Assembly (NCBI GenBank): GCA_038200385.1
Contig: JBBPYA010000259.1
Span: 1-21,157, forward strand
Reading direction: 5' to 3'
Source: JBBPYA01 sp038200385
GTDB lineage: Bacteria > Actinomycetota > Actinomycetes > Mycobacteriales > Geodermatophilaceae
DNA length: 21,157 nucleotides
In this document: piece after piece, positions 13,502 through 21,157 of the stretch
How positions within the stretch are numbered: position 1 is the stretch's first letter
Layout of the letters: every line of letters begins with the position of its first letter
Notes under the pieces: generated by a model
Seen by the model: only the letters and a program-made list of their open reading frames with translations
Told to the model about the DNA's origin: nothing
Database searches by the model: none
Translations under genes and position numbers: made by a program

Positions 13502-16500
13502 GTGCACTTGAAGAGCCTGACCCTGCGCGGCTTCAAGTCCTTCGCCTCGACGACCACGCTGCGCTTCGAGCCCGGCATCACGTGCGTCGTCGGACCCAAC
13601 GGTTCGGGAAAGTCCAACGTCGTCGACGCGATCGCCTGGGTGCTCGGTGAGCAGGGCGCGAAGTCGCTGCGCGGCGGCAAGATGGAGGACGTCATCTTCG
13701 CCGGCACGGCGGGGCGGGCTCCGCTGGGCCGCGCCGAGGTCACCCTCACCATCGACAACACCGACGGCGCGCTGCCCATCGAGTACGCCGAGGTGTCGAT
13801 CACCCGCCGGATGTACCGCTCGGGGGACAGCGACTACGAGATCAACGGCTCGTCCTGCCGACTGCTGGACATCCAGGAGCTGCTCAGCGACTCCGGCATC
13901 GGCCGTGAGCTGCACGTCATCGTCGGGCAGGGGCAGCTCGACGCGGTGCTCAGCGCCCGACCGGAGGACCGGCGTGGGTTCATCGAGGAGGCAGCCGGCG
14001 TACTCAAGCACCGCAAGCGCAAGGAAAAGGCGCTGCGCAAGCTCGAGGCGATGCAGGCCAACCTGACCCGGCTGGGCGACCTCACCGTGGAGCTGCGCCG
14101 CCAGCTCAAGCCGTTGGGACGGCAGGCCGAGATCGCCCTGCGGGCTGCCACGATCCAGGCGGACCTGCGTGACGCGCGGCTGCGCCTGCTCGCCGACGAC
14201 TTCCTGACGCTGCGGGAGGAGATGCGCCGGGAGATCGCCGACGAGAGCGCGGTCCGCGACCGTCGCCGGCGCACCGAGCGGGAGCACGCCGAGGGACTGG
14301 CCGGGGAGGCCGAGCTGGAGCGGGCCCTGGCCGCCGACGCGCCGGCCCTGGCCGCGGCGCAGGACACCTGGTACCAGCTGTCCGCCCTGCAGGAGCGGCT
14401 GCGCGGCACCGCCCAGCTGGCCGCGCAGCGTGCCCGCTACCTGGCCGCGACGGCGGGGGAGGCCCGCACCGGCCGGGACCCGGCCGAGCTGGACGAGCAG
14501 GCCAAGCAGGCCGAGGTGGCACAGGGGGACCTGGACGCGGCGCTGGCCCGCGACCGCGACCGCCTGAACCGCCAGGTCGAGCAGCGCGAGCAGCTGGAAC
14601 GCCGGCTGACCGAGGCCGAGACCGAACTCGTGGCCGCGGTCCGCGCGGTCGCCGACCACCGGGAGGGGTTGGCCACGCTGACCGGCCAGGTCAACGCGCT
14701 GCGTTCCCGGGCCGGGGCGGCCGACGCCGAGATCGCCCGACTGGCGGCTGCGCTCAGCGATGCCCGGACGAGGGCGGCGGACGCGGCCGAGGAGTTCGCG
14801 GTCCGGCAGGACGAGGTCGGGGCGCTGGACACCTCCGAGCTGGGCCTGGACCAGCGGCACGAGGCGGCCGTGGCGGCCTACGAGGCGGCGGCGAACCGGG
14901 TCACCGAGCTGTCCGAGGCCGAGCACGTCGCGGCCCGCGACCGCGCCTCATGGCAGGCCCGCACGGACGCGCTGTCGCTCGGACTGCGCCGCAAGGACGG
15001 CGCGGGCGCGCTGCTGGCGGCCGCCGACCGGCTGCCCGGACTGCTCGGGTCGATGGCCGCCCTGCTGCACGTCGAACCCGGTCGGGAGGCCGCCCTGGTC
15101 GCGGCCCTCGGCGCGATGGCCGACGCCGTCGCCGTCGCGGGTCCGGCCGACGCGGCGCGGGCTATCGAGTGGCTCAAGGACGACGATGGCGGCCGGGCCG
15201 GACTCGTCGTCGCCGGGTCCGATCCGGCTACCCCCGTCGCCGATCGGCCGGAACTGCCACCCGGCGCGCGGTGGGCCGTGGATCTGGTCCGGGCCCCGGC
15301 CGCGCTGCAGCCCGCGCTGGACCGGACGCTGCGGCTGGTCGCGGTGGTGGCCGACCTCGGGGAGGCCGGCGCGCTCGTGCGGGCCCGGCCCGATATCCGG
15401 GCGGTCACCGTCGATGGGGACCTGATCGGTACCGACTGGGCAGTGGGCGGGTCGGCGACCGCGCCCAGCGCGATCGAGATCAGGGCCGCGACCGAGGAGG
15501 CGCAGCGCAACCTGGACCAGGCCGACCAGGACTGCGAGCGGCTGGCCGCCGAACTCGCCGCCGCCCGGGGCTTCGCCGCGCAGCGCTCGGCGGACGTGGA
15601 ACGCGCGCTGGCCGCGCTGCACGAGTCCGACGCGAAGCTCTCCGCGGTGGCCGAGCGGCTCGGGCAGGTCGGCGGGGCGGCCCGCTCCGCGCGCGCCGAG
15701 GCCGACCGGCTGGACCGGGCCCGCGCGGACGCCGAGCAGGCCAGGGACCGCGACCTGGCCGGACTGTCCGACCTGGAGGGCCGGCTGCACGCGGCCCGGG
15801 ACACCCCGTCCGACGCCGAGCCGTCACCGCTGGAGCGTGACCGCGTGCAGTCGGCGGTGGCCACGGCCCGGCAGCGTGAGGTGGAGTTGCGGTTGGCGGT
15901 AGGCACCGCGGAGGAACGTGGCCGATCCCTGCAGGGCCGGGCGGAGTCCCTGCGCCGCGCGGCGGACCAGGAGCGGGCGGCCCGCCAGCGCGACGAGGCG
16001 CGGCGGGTGGCGCGGGCCAGGGGGGCGGAGATCGCCGAGGGGGTGGCCGGCACCGCCCAGTCGGCGTTGCTTCGGATCGCCGAGTCGGTGCAGCAGGCCG
16101 GCGACGACCGCGACCGGATCGCTGCGGAGCGGGTGGGGCGCGACGCGGACCTGCTGGCGCAGCGGGCCCGGCTGCGGGAACTGGCCGGCGAGCTGGAGCG
16201 GCTCACCGACGTCGTACACCGCGACGAGGTGGCCCGGGCCGAGCAGCGGCTGCGGATCGAGTCCTTGCAGGCCCGCACCACCGAGGAGTACGGCGTCGAC
16301 GTCGACACCCTCGTTGCGGAGTACGGCCCAGAGGTCCCGGTCCCCGCCGCGGCACCGGCCGAGGACGCAGCCGACGGGGCCGCGCCGCCGCCGACCGCCT
16401 ACGACCGGGCGGCACAGGAACGCCGGGCCGCCCGGGCCGACCGCGACCTCGCCGTCCTGGGCAAGGTCAATCCGTTGGCGCTGGAGGAGTTCGCGGCGCT

Positions 16501-17059
16501 GGAGGAGCGGCACGCCTTCCTCGCCACCCAGGTCGAGGATCTCAAGGCGACCCGCCGCGACCTGCTCAGCGTGGTGCGTGAGGTCGACGAGCGGATCCAC
16601 GACGTGTTCGCGGCGGCCTTCGCCGACACCGCGCGCGAGTTCGAGACGGTCTTCGCGACGCTGTTCCCTGGCGGGCACGGCCGGCTGCTGCTCACCGAAC
16701 CCGATGACCTGCTGACCACCGGTGTGGAGGTCGAGGCCCGCCCGCCGGGCAAGAAGGTCAAGCGGCTGTCGCTGCTGTCCGGCGGGGAGCGGTCGCTGAC
16801 CGCGGTGGCCCTGCTGGTGGCGATCTTCCGGGCCCGGCCCTCGCCGTTCTACGTCCTCGACGAGGTCGAGGCCGCGTTGGACGACATCAACCTCGGCCGG
16901 CTGCTCGTGCTCGTCGACGAGCTGCGCGCGGCCAGCCAGCTGATCGTCATCACCCACCAGAAGCGCACGATGGAGATCGCCGACGCCCTGTACGGCGTCA
17001 GCATGCGCGGGGACGGCATCACCGGGGTAATCAGCCAGCGGTTGCGCGAGTCGGCCTGA
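13502..17059 (+). CDS. smc: Chromosome segregation protein SMC
   Basis: SMC is the ATPase of the condensin complex that folds and separates chromosomes with ScpA and ScpB. The 1185-residue protein shows the full architecture: N-terminal head with MHLKSLTLRGFKSFA and Walker A GPNGSGKSN (31-39); a coiled coil from about 165 to 505; the hinge from about 510 to 655 (LPGLLGSMAALLHVEPGREA to TDWAVGGS); the return coiled coil; and the C-terminal head with signature LLSGGERSLTAVALL (near 1091-1105) and Walker B FYVLDEVEAALDD with D1120/E1121. A Pro/Ala-rich linker (near 943-967) interrupts the return coil before NPLALEEF. GTG 13502 is the family start. ftsY, the common next gene, is absent here; instead the gene converges on ecfT after seven bases. 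Confidence 0.98.
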   Translation: MHLKSLTLRGFKSFASTTTLRFEPGITCVVGPNGSGKSNVVDAIAWVLGEQGAKSLRGGKMEDVIFAGTAGRAPLGRAEVTLTIDNTDGALPIEYAEVSITRRMYRSGDSDYEINGSSCRLLDIQELLSDSGIGRELHVIVGQGQLDAVLSARPEDRRGFIEEAAGVLKHRKRKEKALRKLEAMQANLTRLGDLTVELRRQLKPLGRQAEIALRAATIQADLRDARLRLLADDFLTLREEMRREIADESAVRDRRRRTEREHAEGLAGEAELERALAADAPALAAAQDTWYQLSALQERLRGTAQLAAQRARYLAATAGEARTGRDPAELDEQAKQAEVAQGDLDAALARDRDRLNRQVEQREQLERRLTEAETELVAAVRAVADHREGLATLTGQVNALRSRAGAADAEIARLAAALSDARTRAADAAEEFAVRQDEVGALDTSELGLDQRHEAAVAAYEAAANRVTELSEAEHVAARDRASWQARTDALSLGLRRKDGAGALLAAADRLPGLLGSMAALLHVEPGREAALVAALGAMADAVAVAGPADAARAIEWLKDDDGGRAGLVVAGSDPATPVADRPELPPGARWAVDLVRAPAALQPALDRTLRLVAVVADLGEAGALVRARPDIRAVTVDGDLIGTDWAVGGSATAPSAIEIRAATEEAQRNLDQADQDCERLAAELAAARGFAAQRSADVERALAALHESDAKLSAVAERLGQVGGAARSARAEADRLDRARADAEQARDRDLAGLSDLEGRLHAARDTPSDAEPSPLERDRVQSAVATARQREVELRLAVGTAEERGRSLQGRAESLRRAADQERAARQRDEARRVARARGAEIAEGVAGTAQSALLRIAESVQQAGDDRDRIAAERVGRDADLLAQRARLRELAGELERLTDVVHRDEVARAEQRLRIESLQARTTEEYGVDVDTLVAEYGPEVPVPAAAPAEDAADGAAPPPTAYDRAAQERRAARADRDLAVLGKVNPLALEEFAALEERHAFLATQVEDLKATRRDLLSVVREVDERIHDVFAAAFADTAREFETVFATLFPGGHGRLLLTEPDDLLTTGVEVEARPPGKKVKRLSLLSGGERSLTAVALLVAIFRARPSPFYVLDEVEAALDDINLGRLLVLVDELRAASQLIVITHQKRTMEIADALYGVSMRGDGITGVISQRLRESA

Positions 17060-17070
17060 GGCCGGCTCAG
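17056..17070. terminator. Palindrome spanning convergent stops of smc and ecfT
   Basis: CTGAG (17056-17060) pairs with CTCAG (17066-17070) around GCCGG. The stem contains the smc TGA and the ecfT stop (TCA on this strand). With only seven bases between stops it is the only candidate for a bidirectional terminator, but the stem is short and lacks a T-run. Confidence 0.3.
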
Positions 17071-17681
17071 TCGTCGTCGGCGCCGCGGGCGACCAGCGCC
17101 TCGCCGAGCGCGTCGGCGTGGCGCAGCACCCGGACCAGGACCGGCACCAACAGCTGCCACGGTCGCCCGCTCACCCCGCGAGCCTGGTGCGCCTCCCGCA
17201 CGGTGCCGAGGATGCCGGCGATCACCGGCACCCCGCGGATGGTCAGGGCCAGCACCAGTCCCACCCGGTCGACCCGTACCCCGAGGCGGGCCAGCGGCCG
17301 CAGCAGGACCAGTAAGGCGTCCAGCATCGCGCTGACCCGGGTGGTGAGGGTGACCAGGGCGGCCAGCGCCACCGCGAGCAGCAGCCGCGAGACGACGGCG
17401 AGGGCGTGCGGCCAGTCGGTCAGCAGCACCTGGACGCCGAGCAGGAGCAGCGCGAACCACACCAGGGGGCGCAACTGGGCGGCCGCGACCCGGGCCGGCA
17501 CCCGGGCCACGGCGTACAGCACCAGGACCGCGCCGCCGACCGCCGCGAGCGCCCGGAGATCGTCGAGCAGCAGCAGACCGGCCACCGCCGCGGCCAGTCC
17601 GGCCAGCTTCACCCCGGCCGGTAGCCGGTGTATCACGGAGTGACCCGGCTGGTAGAGCCCGACCGGGTTCACCGCCGCCAC
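17067..17681 (-). CDS. bioN: ECF transporter transmembrane protein EcfT (BioN type)
   Basis: Membrane coupling subunit of an energy-coupling-factor importer. The 204-residue protein has hydrophobic segments near residues 26-39, 45-58, 72-88 and 95-113, and a cytoplasmic C-terminal part with the two Ala-Arg-Gly coupling motifs (167-169 in HQARGVSG and 198-200 in LVARGADD) that contact the ATPase. The biotin assignment comes from the operon, which includes bioY. GTG 17681 is seven bases after the ecfA stop; GTG at codon 4 (VNPVGLYQPG) is an alternative start. It is the last gene of the operon and ends next to the smc stop. Confidence 0.9.
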   Translation of the reverse strand: MAAVNPVGLYQPGHSVIHRLPAGVKLAGLAAAVAGLLLLDDLRALAAVGGAVLVLYAVARVPARVAAAQLRPLVWFALLLLGVQVLLTDWPHALAVVSRLLLAVALAALVTLTTRVSAMLDALLVLLRPLARLGVRVDRVGLVLALTIRGVPVIAGILGTVREAHQARGVSGRPWQLLVPVLVRVLRHADALGEALVARGADDD

Positions 17682-17688
17682 CGGCCGC

Positions 17689-18363
17689 TCACCGCAGCAG
17701 GTCCAGGTAGGCCGCGACCGCGGGTGCCGGCCGGTCGTCGGCGACCAGCCGCCCCCCGTCGAAGACCAGTACCCGGTCGAAGTCGGCGAGCCTGTCCAGG
17801 TCGTGGGTGACCAGCACCAGCCGCTGCGGGAGGGCGGCCAGGGTGGCCGCGATCCGCCGGGCGTTGCGCAGGTCGAGCAGCGTGGTCGGTTCGTCGCACA
17901 CCAGCGTCGCCGGCTCGGTCACGAGGACCGCGCACAGGGCGAGCAGCTGCTTCTCACCACCGGAGAGCAGGTGCGCCGGGCGGTCCTCGAACCCGCCCAG
18001 ACCGTGCCGGGCCAGGACGTCGCGGACCCGCTCGGCCACCTCGGTCCTGGGCAGTCCCGCGCGGCGCAACCCGAACGACACGTCCTCCCCGACGGTAGGC
18101 AGCACGATCTGGGCGTCGGGATCGGTGAACACGAAGCCGACCTTGCGGCGGATCTCGCGGCCGTCCTTCGACGTGGACAACCCGTCGACCAGCACCCGCC
18201 CGGTGTCCGGGACGACCAGCCCGTTGAGCAGCCGGGCGAACGTGGACTTGCCCGACCCGTTGGCGCCGATGACGCCGACCCGGTGCTCGGTGAATGCGAC
18301 GGTGACCCCGGCCAGCGCGAGGTGCTCACCGAGGCGGTGCGAGACCCCCTCGACCTCGATCAT
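17689..18363 (-). CDS. bioM: ECF transporter ATPase EcfA (BioM type)
   Basis: ATP-binding subunit that powers biotin uptake with EcfT and BioY. The 224-residue protein has Walker A GANGSGKST (33-41), a Q-loop region FVFTDPDAQIV (77-87), the ABC signature LSGGEKQ (133-139), Walker B LVCDEPT with D157/E158, and the switch His in VTHD (H187). In the Q-loop the Gln usually found after FVF is Thr80, with Gln85 retained four residues after the DP pair; this looks like a subfamily feature. ATG 18363 is 19 bases after the thiolase stop. A single EcfA gene implies a homodimeric ATPase. Confidence 0.9.
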   Translation of the reverse strand: MIEVEGVSHRLGEHLALAGVTVAFTEHRVGVIGANGSGKSTFARLLNGLVVPDTGRVLVDGLSTSKDGREIRRKVGFVFTDPDAQIVLPTVGEDVSFGLRRAGLPRTEVAERVRDVLARHGLGGFEDRPAHLLSGGEKQLLALCAVLVTEPATLVCDEPTTLLDLRNARRIAATLAALPQRLVLVTHDLDRLADFDRVLVFDGGRLVADDRPAPAVAAYLDLLR

Positions 18364-18382
18364 CGGCTCCGACCCGCGCCCG

Positions 18383-19522
18383 TCACGCCCCGACCCGTTC
18401 CAGGAGCACGGCCAGCCCCATCCCGCCGCCGATCCCGCAGGTGGCCAGCCCCCACCGCGGGCCGCCCGCGCGGACCTGCGCGGTGAACAGCCGGACGATC
18501 AGGGCGGCGCCGCTGGCGCCCCAGGGATGTCCGAGGGCGATGGCGCCGCCGTCGGGGCAGACCCGGTCCGGATCCAGGTCCAGCGCGTCCAGGCACGCGA
18601 GGACCTGCCCGGCGAAGGCCTCGGTGAACTCCACCACCCCGAGGTCGCCGACGCCGACCCCGGTCCGCTCCAGCAGCCGGCGCACCGCCGGAACCGGGCC
18701 GAAACCGGGCTCGCCGGCCGCCACCCCGGAGCACTCCCAGTCCAGGATGCGCAGTCCCGGCCGGCCGGCCCGCAGCCGCTCCGGGACGACGGCCACCGCG
18801 GCGGCGCCGTCGCTGATCCCGCAGGAGTTGCCGGCCGTCGCCGTCCCGCCCACCGTGAACGCCGCCGGGAGCCGGCCGAGCCGCTCGGGCGTGCGGCCTG
18901 GGCGCGGTCGCTGGTCGCGGTCCAGGCCGGCGACCGGCACCAGCTCCGCGGCGAACCGGCCCGCAGCGGCGGCCGCGACGGCGCGAGCGTGACTCGCCGC
19001 GGCGTATCGGTCCTGACGCTCCCGGGTCACCCCGGCGGCGCGGGCCAGCCGGTCCGCGGCCTCGCCCATCTCCGGGTCGTCGTGCCCGCGGGGGGCGAAC
19101 GGCGCGCGGGCGTACTCGCGGGCGGGGGCGCCGTCGCGACCGCGGTGGATGCGGGCCGGCGCCGTGCTCGCGCTCTCCGCGCCGCCCGCCAGGACCAGCC
19201 CGGCCCGCCCGGCCCGGACCAGGGTGGCGGCCAACGTGACCGCCTCCAGGCCGCTGCCGCACTGCCGGTCGATGGTGAGCCCGGTGACGGCCGGACCGAA
19301 GCCGGCGGCCAGCGCTGCGACCCGCGCCGGGTTGCCGCCCGGGCCCATCACGTTGCCCAGCACTACCTCGTTGACCTCGTCGGCCCGGGCTCCGGCGTCG
19401 GCCAGCACCGCGCGCAGCACGGGAGCGGCGAGCTGCTCGACCGGCACGTCGCGCAGGGCCTGCCCCGCGGTGCCGAACGGCGTACGCCGGGCGGCGACCA
19501 CGACCGGGCTGTAGTCATCCAT
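18383..19522 (-). CDS. Thiolase-family acetyl-CoA acyltransferase in a biotin cluster (YhfS-like)
   Basis: A 379-residue thiolase-fold enzyme. The nucleophilic Cys is C88 in IDRQCGSGLEAV; the base pair is H332 in GGAIALGHPWGASGA and C362 in ATCGIGGGMG. The usual NEAF motif reads TEAF (T300), so the Asn that positions the catalytic water is changed. The CoA-loop segment is short (379 residues against about 390 in degradative thiolases). In Bacillus subtilis a thiolase (yhfS) and acyl-CoA ligase (yhfT) accompany bioY (yhfU) in the BirA regulon; the same trio is here, so a role linked to biotin or its acyl precursors is more likely than fatty-acid breakdown. ATG 19522 is used; it has no Shine-Dalgarno. 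Confidence 0.85.
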   Translation of the reverse strand: MDDYSPVVVAARRTPFGTAGQALRDVPVEQLAAPVLRAVLADAGARADEVNEVVLGNVMGPGGNPARVAALAAGFGPAVTGLTIDRQCGSGLEAVTLAATLVRAGRAGLVLAGGAESASTAPARIHRGRDGAPAREYARAPFAPRGHDDPEMGEAADRLARAAGVTRERQDRYAAASHARAVAAAAAGRFAAELVPVAGLDRDQRPRPGRTPERLGRLPAAFTVGGTATAGNSCGISDGAAAVAVVPERLRAGRPGLRILDWECSGVAAGEPGFGPVPAVRRLLERTGVGVGDLGVVEFTEAFAGQVLACLDALDLDPDRVCPDGGAIALGHPWGASGAALIVRLFTAQVRAGGPRWGLATCGIGGGMGLAVLLERVGA

Positions 19523-19531
19523 GGGCTCGTC

Positions 19532-19537
19532 ACGATA
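19532..19537 (-). promoter_or_regulatory. Possible internal -10 element before the thiolase gene
   Basis: On the minus strand TATCGT, inside the AT-rich patch TCTATATCGTGAC, ends nine bases before the thiolase ATG, so a transcript would be nearly leaderless. The 70-base gap after the ligase gene is the largest in the operon. No -35 is recognised. Confidence 0.35.
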
Positions 19538-19592
19538 TAGAGACCACGCGGTAGGGCCGGCACGGTCGCGTCGTGGTGGGGCGTCGGCGGGG

Positions 19593-20987
19593 TCAGCGCA
19601 CGGGGCGCAGCCGTCCCTCGCGGGCCGCCGCGAGCAGCTCCGCCCGGGCCGGCTTACCCCCCGTCGTCACCGGCATCGTCGGGAGCGCGAACCACCGGCG
19701 GGGCCGCTCAGCGGGAGCCAGCCGGTCGCGCGCGTGGGCGCGCAGCACCCGCAGCGGCGGGAGCTGCCCGGTCAGGACCGCCACGACCACCTCACCGAGC
19801 CGGGGGTGCGGCAGCCCGAACACCACCGCCTCCTGCACCCCCGCCACCGTCCGCAGCTCACCCTCCACCGCCGCCGGGTCCACGGTCGTCCCTCCGGTCA
19901 CCACGGTGTCACGACCCAGCAGCCGCAGCGTCCCGGTGCTGTCCAGGGTTCCCCGGTCGCCGACGCTGACCCAGTCACCGCAGCGGCGGAACCGGCCGCC
20001 GGCGTCGTCGAGGTAGCCCTGCGCCGAGAACGGGCTCCGCGTCCAGATCAGCCCCGGCCGTCCCGGCGGCAGCACTGACCGGTCCGTGGCCCGGATCTGG
20101 ATCTGTACGCCGGGGAAGGCCGTGCCGACCGAGCCAGGGGGACCGGTCCGGACGCTGACGAAGCTCTGCTCGCTGGACCCGTAGTACTCCAGGACTCGCG
20201 TGCCGGGCCACACCGCGCGCGCCGCCCGCTCCAGCTCCGGGTCGAGGGCGGCGCCGGCGCTGATGAGCAGTCGGGCCCGCAGCGGCGACCGCGCGATCAC
20301 CAGATCGCGCAGCATGGTCGGGACCAGGTGCGCCACCGTGCAGGCTGCGGGCACCAGGACGGGGTCCCAGCCGGACAGCAGGTCGAGCGCGGCACCGCGG
20401 TGCAGCGCGTGCAGCGCCGCGAACGCGCACATCGACGAGCTCAGGCCCCCGGGGACGAGTACCCGGTCCTGCCGACCCAGGCCGGTGAGCTCGGTGAACG
20501 CCGCGAAGCTGGCCGTCCAGGACCGGCGGGTGCGCGCGACGGCCCGCGGCGTACCCGAGCTGCCCGAGGTGTACGCGATCCAGCCGGCCCCGCCGGAGCC
20601 GGCGGCACCCGGCCGGGCGACCACCCCGGTGGCGTTCACCACGGCCGCCGCGCGCAGCGAGTCCAGCGCGGCCCGCGAGCGGGCCGCGGGCCACCGGGGG
20701 TCCAGCACGGCCGGGCAGCCGTCCAGCCGGTCGGCGGCCAGCGCCCACCGCAGCTGGTCCGCCGGGTCGCCCAGCGCCACCGCGACCCGGTCGCCGGGTC
20801 CGACGCCGGCGTCGCGCATCGTCGCGGCGGACCGGGACACCACCTCGTCCAACTCCGCAAAGGTCCAGCGGCGCGCCCCGGCGGTGACGGCGGTGCGGTC
20901 CGGGTGGCGCCGGGCGTGCCTGGCGAGGGCCGCAGCGACCCCGATCGGCTCCGCCGCCGAGGCCGGTGTCCACTCGGCCGCGGTCAT
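19593..20987 (-). CDS. AMP-forming acyl-CoA ligase in a biotin cluster (YhfT-like)
   Basis: A 464-residue adenylate-forming enzyme that should activate a carboxylic acid with ATP and transfer it to CoA. The phosphate-binding A3 motif is YTSGSSGTPRAV (139-150), with Arg in place of the usual Lys (PRAV for PKGV). YYGSSE (268-273) is the A5 motif, GDW (337-339) the A7 Asp, LLGRDTVVTGG (356-366) the hinge region, and K445 in VTTGGKPARAEL the catalytic C-terminal Lys. It is shorter than typical ligases of about 500-550 residues. ATG 20987 lies 15 bases after the bioY stop. Position between bioY and a thiolase mirrors yhfT of Bacillus subtilis; the substrate is unknown, with a pimelate-related acid a guess. 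Confidence 0.85.
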   Translation of the reverse strand: MTAAEWTPASAAEPIGVAAALARHARRHPDRTAVTAGARRWTFAELDEVVSRSAATMRDAGVGPGDRVAVALGDPADQLRWALAADRLDGCPAVLDPRWPAARSRAALDSLRAAAVVNATGVVARPGAAGSGGAGWIAYTSGSSGTPRAVARTRRSWTASFAAFTELTGLGRQDRVLVPGGLSSSMCAFAALHALHRGAALDLLSGWDPVLVPAACTVAHLVPTMLRDLVIARSPLRARLLISAGAALDPELERAARAVWPGTRVLEYYGSSEQSFVSVRTGPPGSVGTAFPGVQIQIRATDRSVLPPGRPGLIWTRSPFSAQGYLDDAGGRFRRCGDWVSVGDRGTLDSTGTLRLLGRDTVVTGGTTVDPAAVEGELRTVAGVQEAVVFGLPHPRLGEVVVAVLTGQLPPLRVLRAHARDRLAPAERPRRWFALPTMPVTTGGKPARAELLAAAREGRLRPVR

Positions 20988-21002
20988 GCGGTCAGTGTCG
21001 GC

Positions 21003-21157
21003 TCAGCCGACCGCACGGCCGGTGCGGTCCCGTCCCCGCGGGTAGGCCCGGTGCACACCCGCGGCGACCACGGTGGCCACGACGGCCTTGAGGGCGTCGC
21101 CGGGCAGGTACACCGCCGCGGCGTACGCCGTGGTCAGCAGCGATCCGGTTCCGGTCA
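21003..21157 (-). CDS. bioY: Biotin transporter substrate-binding subunit BioY (C-terminal part)
   Basis: Only the last 50 residues are in the window; the 5' end is cut by the right edge. The fragment ends AVYLPGDALKAVVATVVAAGVHRAYPRGRD, and the YLPGDALKAVVA stretch is the hallmark C-terminal segment of BioY, the S-component that binds biotin in the membrane. With ecfA and ecfT downstream this completes a tripartite biotin importer. Any BirA-type or other operator would lie upstream of bioY, outside the window. Confidence 0.9.
   Translation of the reverse strand, partial: TGTGSLLTTAYAAAVYLPGDALKAVVATVVAAGVHRAYPRGRDRTGRAVG

Noticed and set aside
11110..13803. 897-codon minus-strand frame opposite rnc, mutM and acyP
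   Set aside because: It covers four convincing plus-strand genes and their intergenic gaps and has no domain; long antisense frames are expected at this GC content.
13496..14926. Large minus-strand frame opposite the 5' half of smc
   Set aside because: The translation is Leu/Gln/Val/Gly-rich with no motifs; smc is unmistakable on the other strand.
17067..21157. Cobalt (CbiMNQO) transporter
   Set aside because: The EcfT/EcfA pair could be read as CbiQ/CbiO, but the BioY fragment at the right edge and the yhfT/yhfS-like genes point to biotin; no cbiM or cbiN is present.

Overview
The window is a very GC-rich chromosomal segment from an actinobacterium (Actinomycetota). The gene order ddl / DUF3515 / thiL / rpmB / DAK2 / recG / rsmD / coaD / sepIVA / DUF177 / rpmF / rnc / mutM / acyP / smc is the classic actinobacterial housekeeping block. 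Frequent GTG starts, 4-base stop-start overlaps and leaderless-looking promoters fit the same group. I cannot name the genus. The stand-alone cytidylate-kinase-like protein and the biotin-transport genes directly after smc make mycobacteria and Streptomyces less likely, but that is inference.

Layout. Bases 1-172 hold two nearly identical 80-bp tandem units just before ddl (D-Ala-D-Ala ligase). Each unit carries its own ribosome-binding site and a 27-codon reading frame whose stop overlaps the next ATG. Bases 1211-1986 on the minus strand hold a DUF3515 lipoprotein-like/membrane-anchored protein and a stand-alone Lrp/AsnC ligand-binding domain, divergent from thiL (thiamine-monophosphate kinase). 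thiL is followed by a GNAT acetyltransferase and the cytidylate-kinase-like protein. rpmB (L28, minus) is divergent from a long plus-strand run. That run is a DAK2/FakA-like protein, recG, rsmD, coaD, the septal coiled-coil protein SepIVA, DUF177 (YceD), rpmF (L32), rnc, mutM, acyP, a 65-residue coiled-coil protein and smc. From 17067 to the right edge a minus-strand operon runs bioY (partial) - acyl-CoA ligase - thiolase - ecfA (bioM) - ecfT (bioN).

How the genes work together. The left and centre are core functions: peptidoglycan precursor synthesis, thiamine-PP, CoA, ribosome assembly (L28, L32, RsmD, DUF177, RNase III), DNA repair and recombination (RecG, Fpg), chromosome condensation (Smc) and septation (SepIVA). 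The right-hand operon encodes an energy-coupling-factor biotin transporter. Its ligase and thiolase genes parallel the yhfU-yhfT-yhfS biotin-regulon cluster of Bacillus subtilis, which suggests a role in biotin or pimelate-precursor metabolism.

Most notable observations: the self-coupled mini-ORF tandem repeat in front of ddl; a GTAAC-N6-GAAAC site resembling a GlnR half-box in the promoter of the small coiled-coil gene; two neighbouring genes (DUF3515 and thiL) whose best start sites are not AUG/GUG/UUG; and the biotin cluster, with a thiolase that has lost the usual Asn of its NEAF motif. No tRNA, rRNA, CRISPR array, insertion sequence or prophage was seen.
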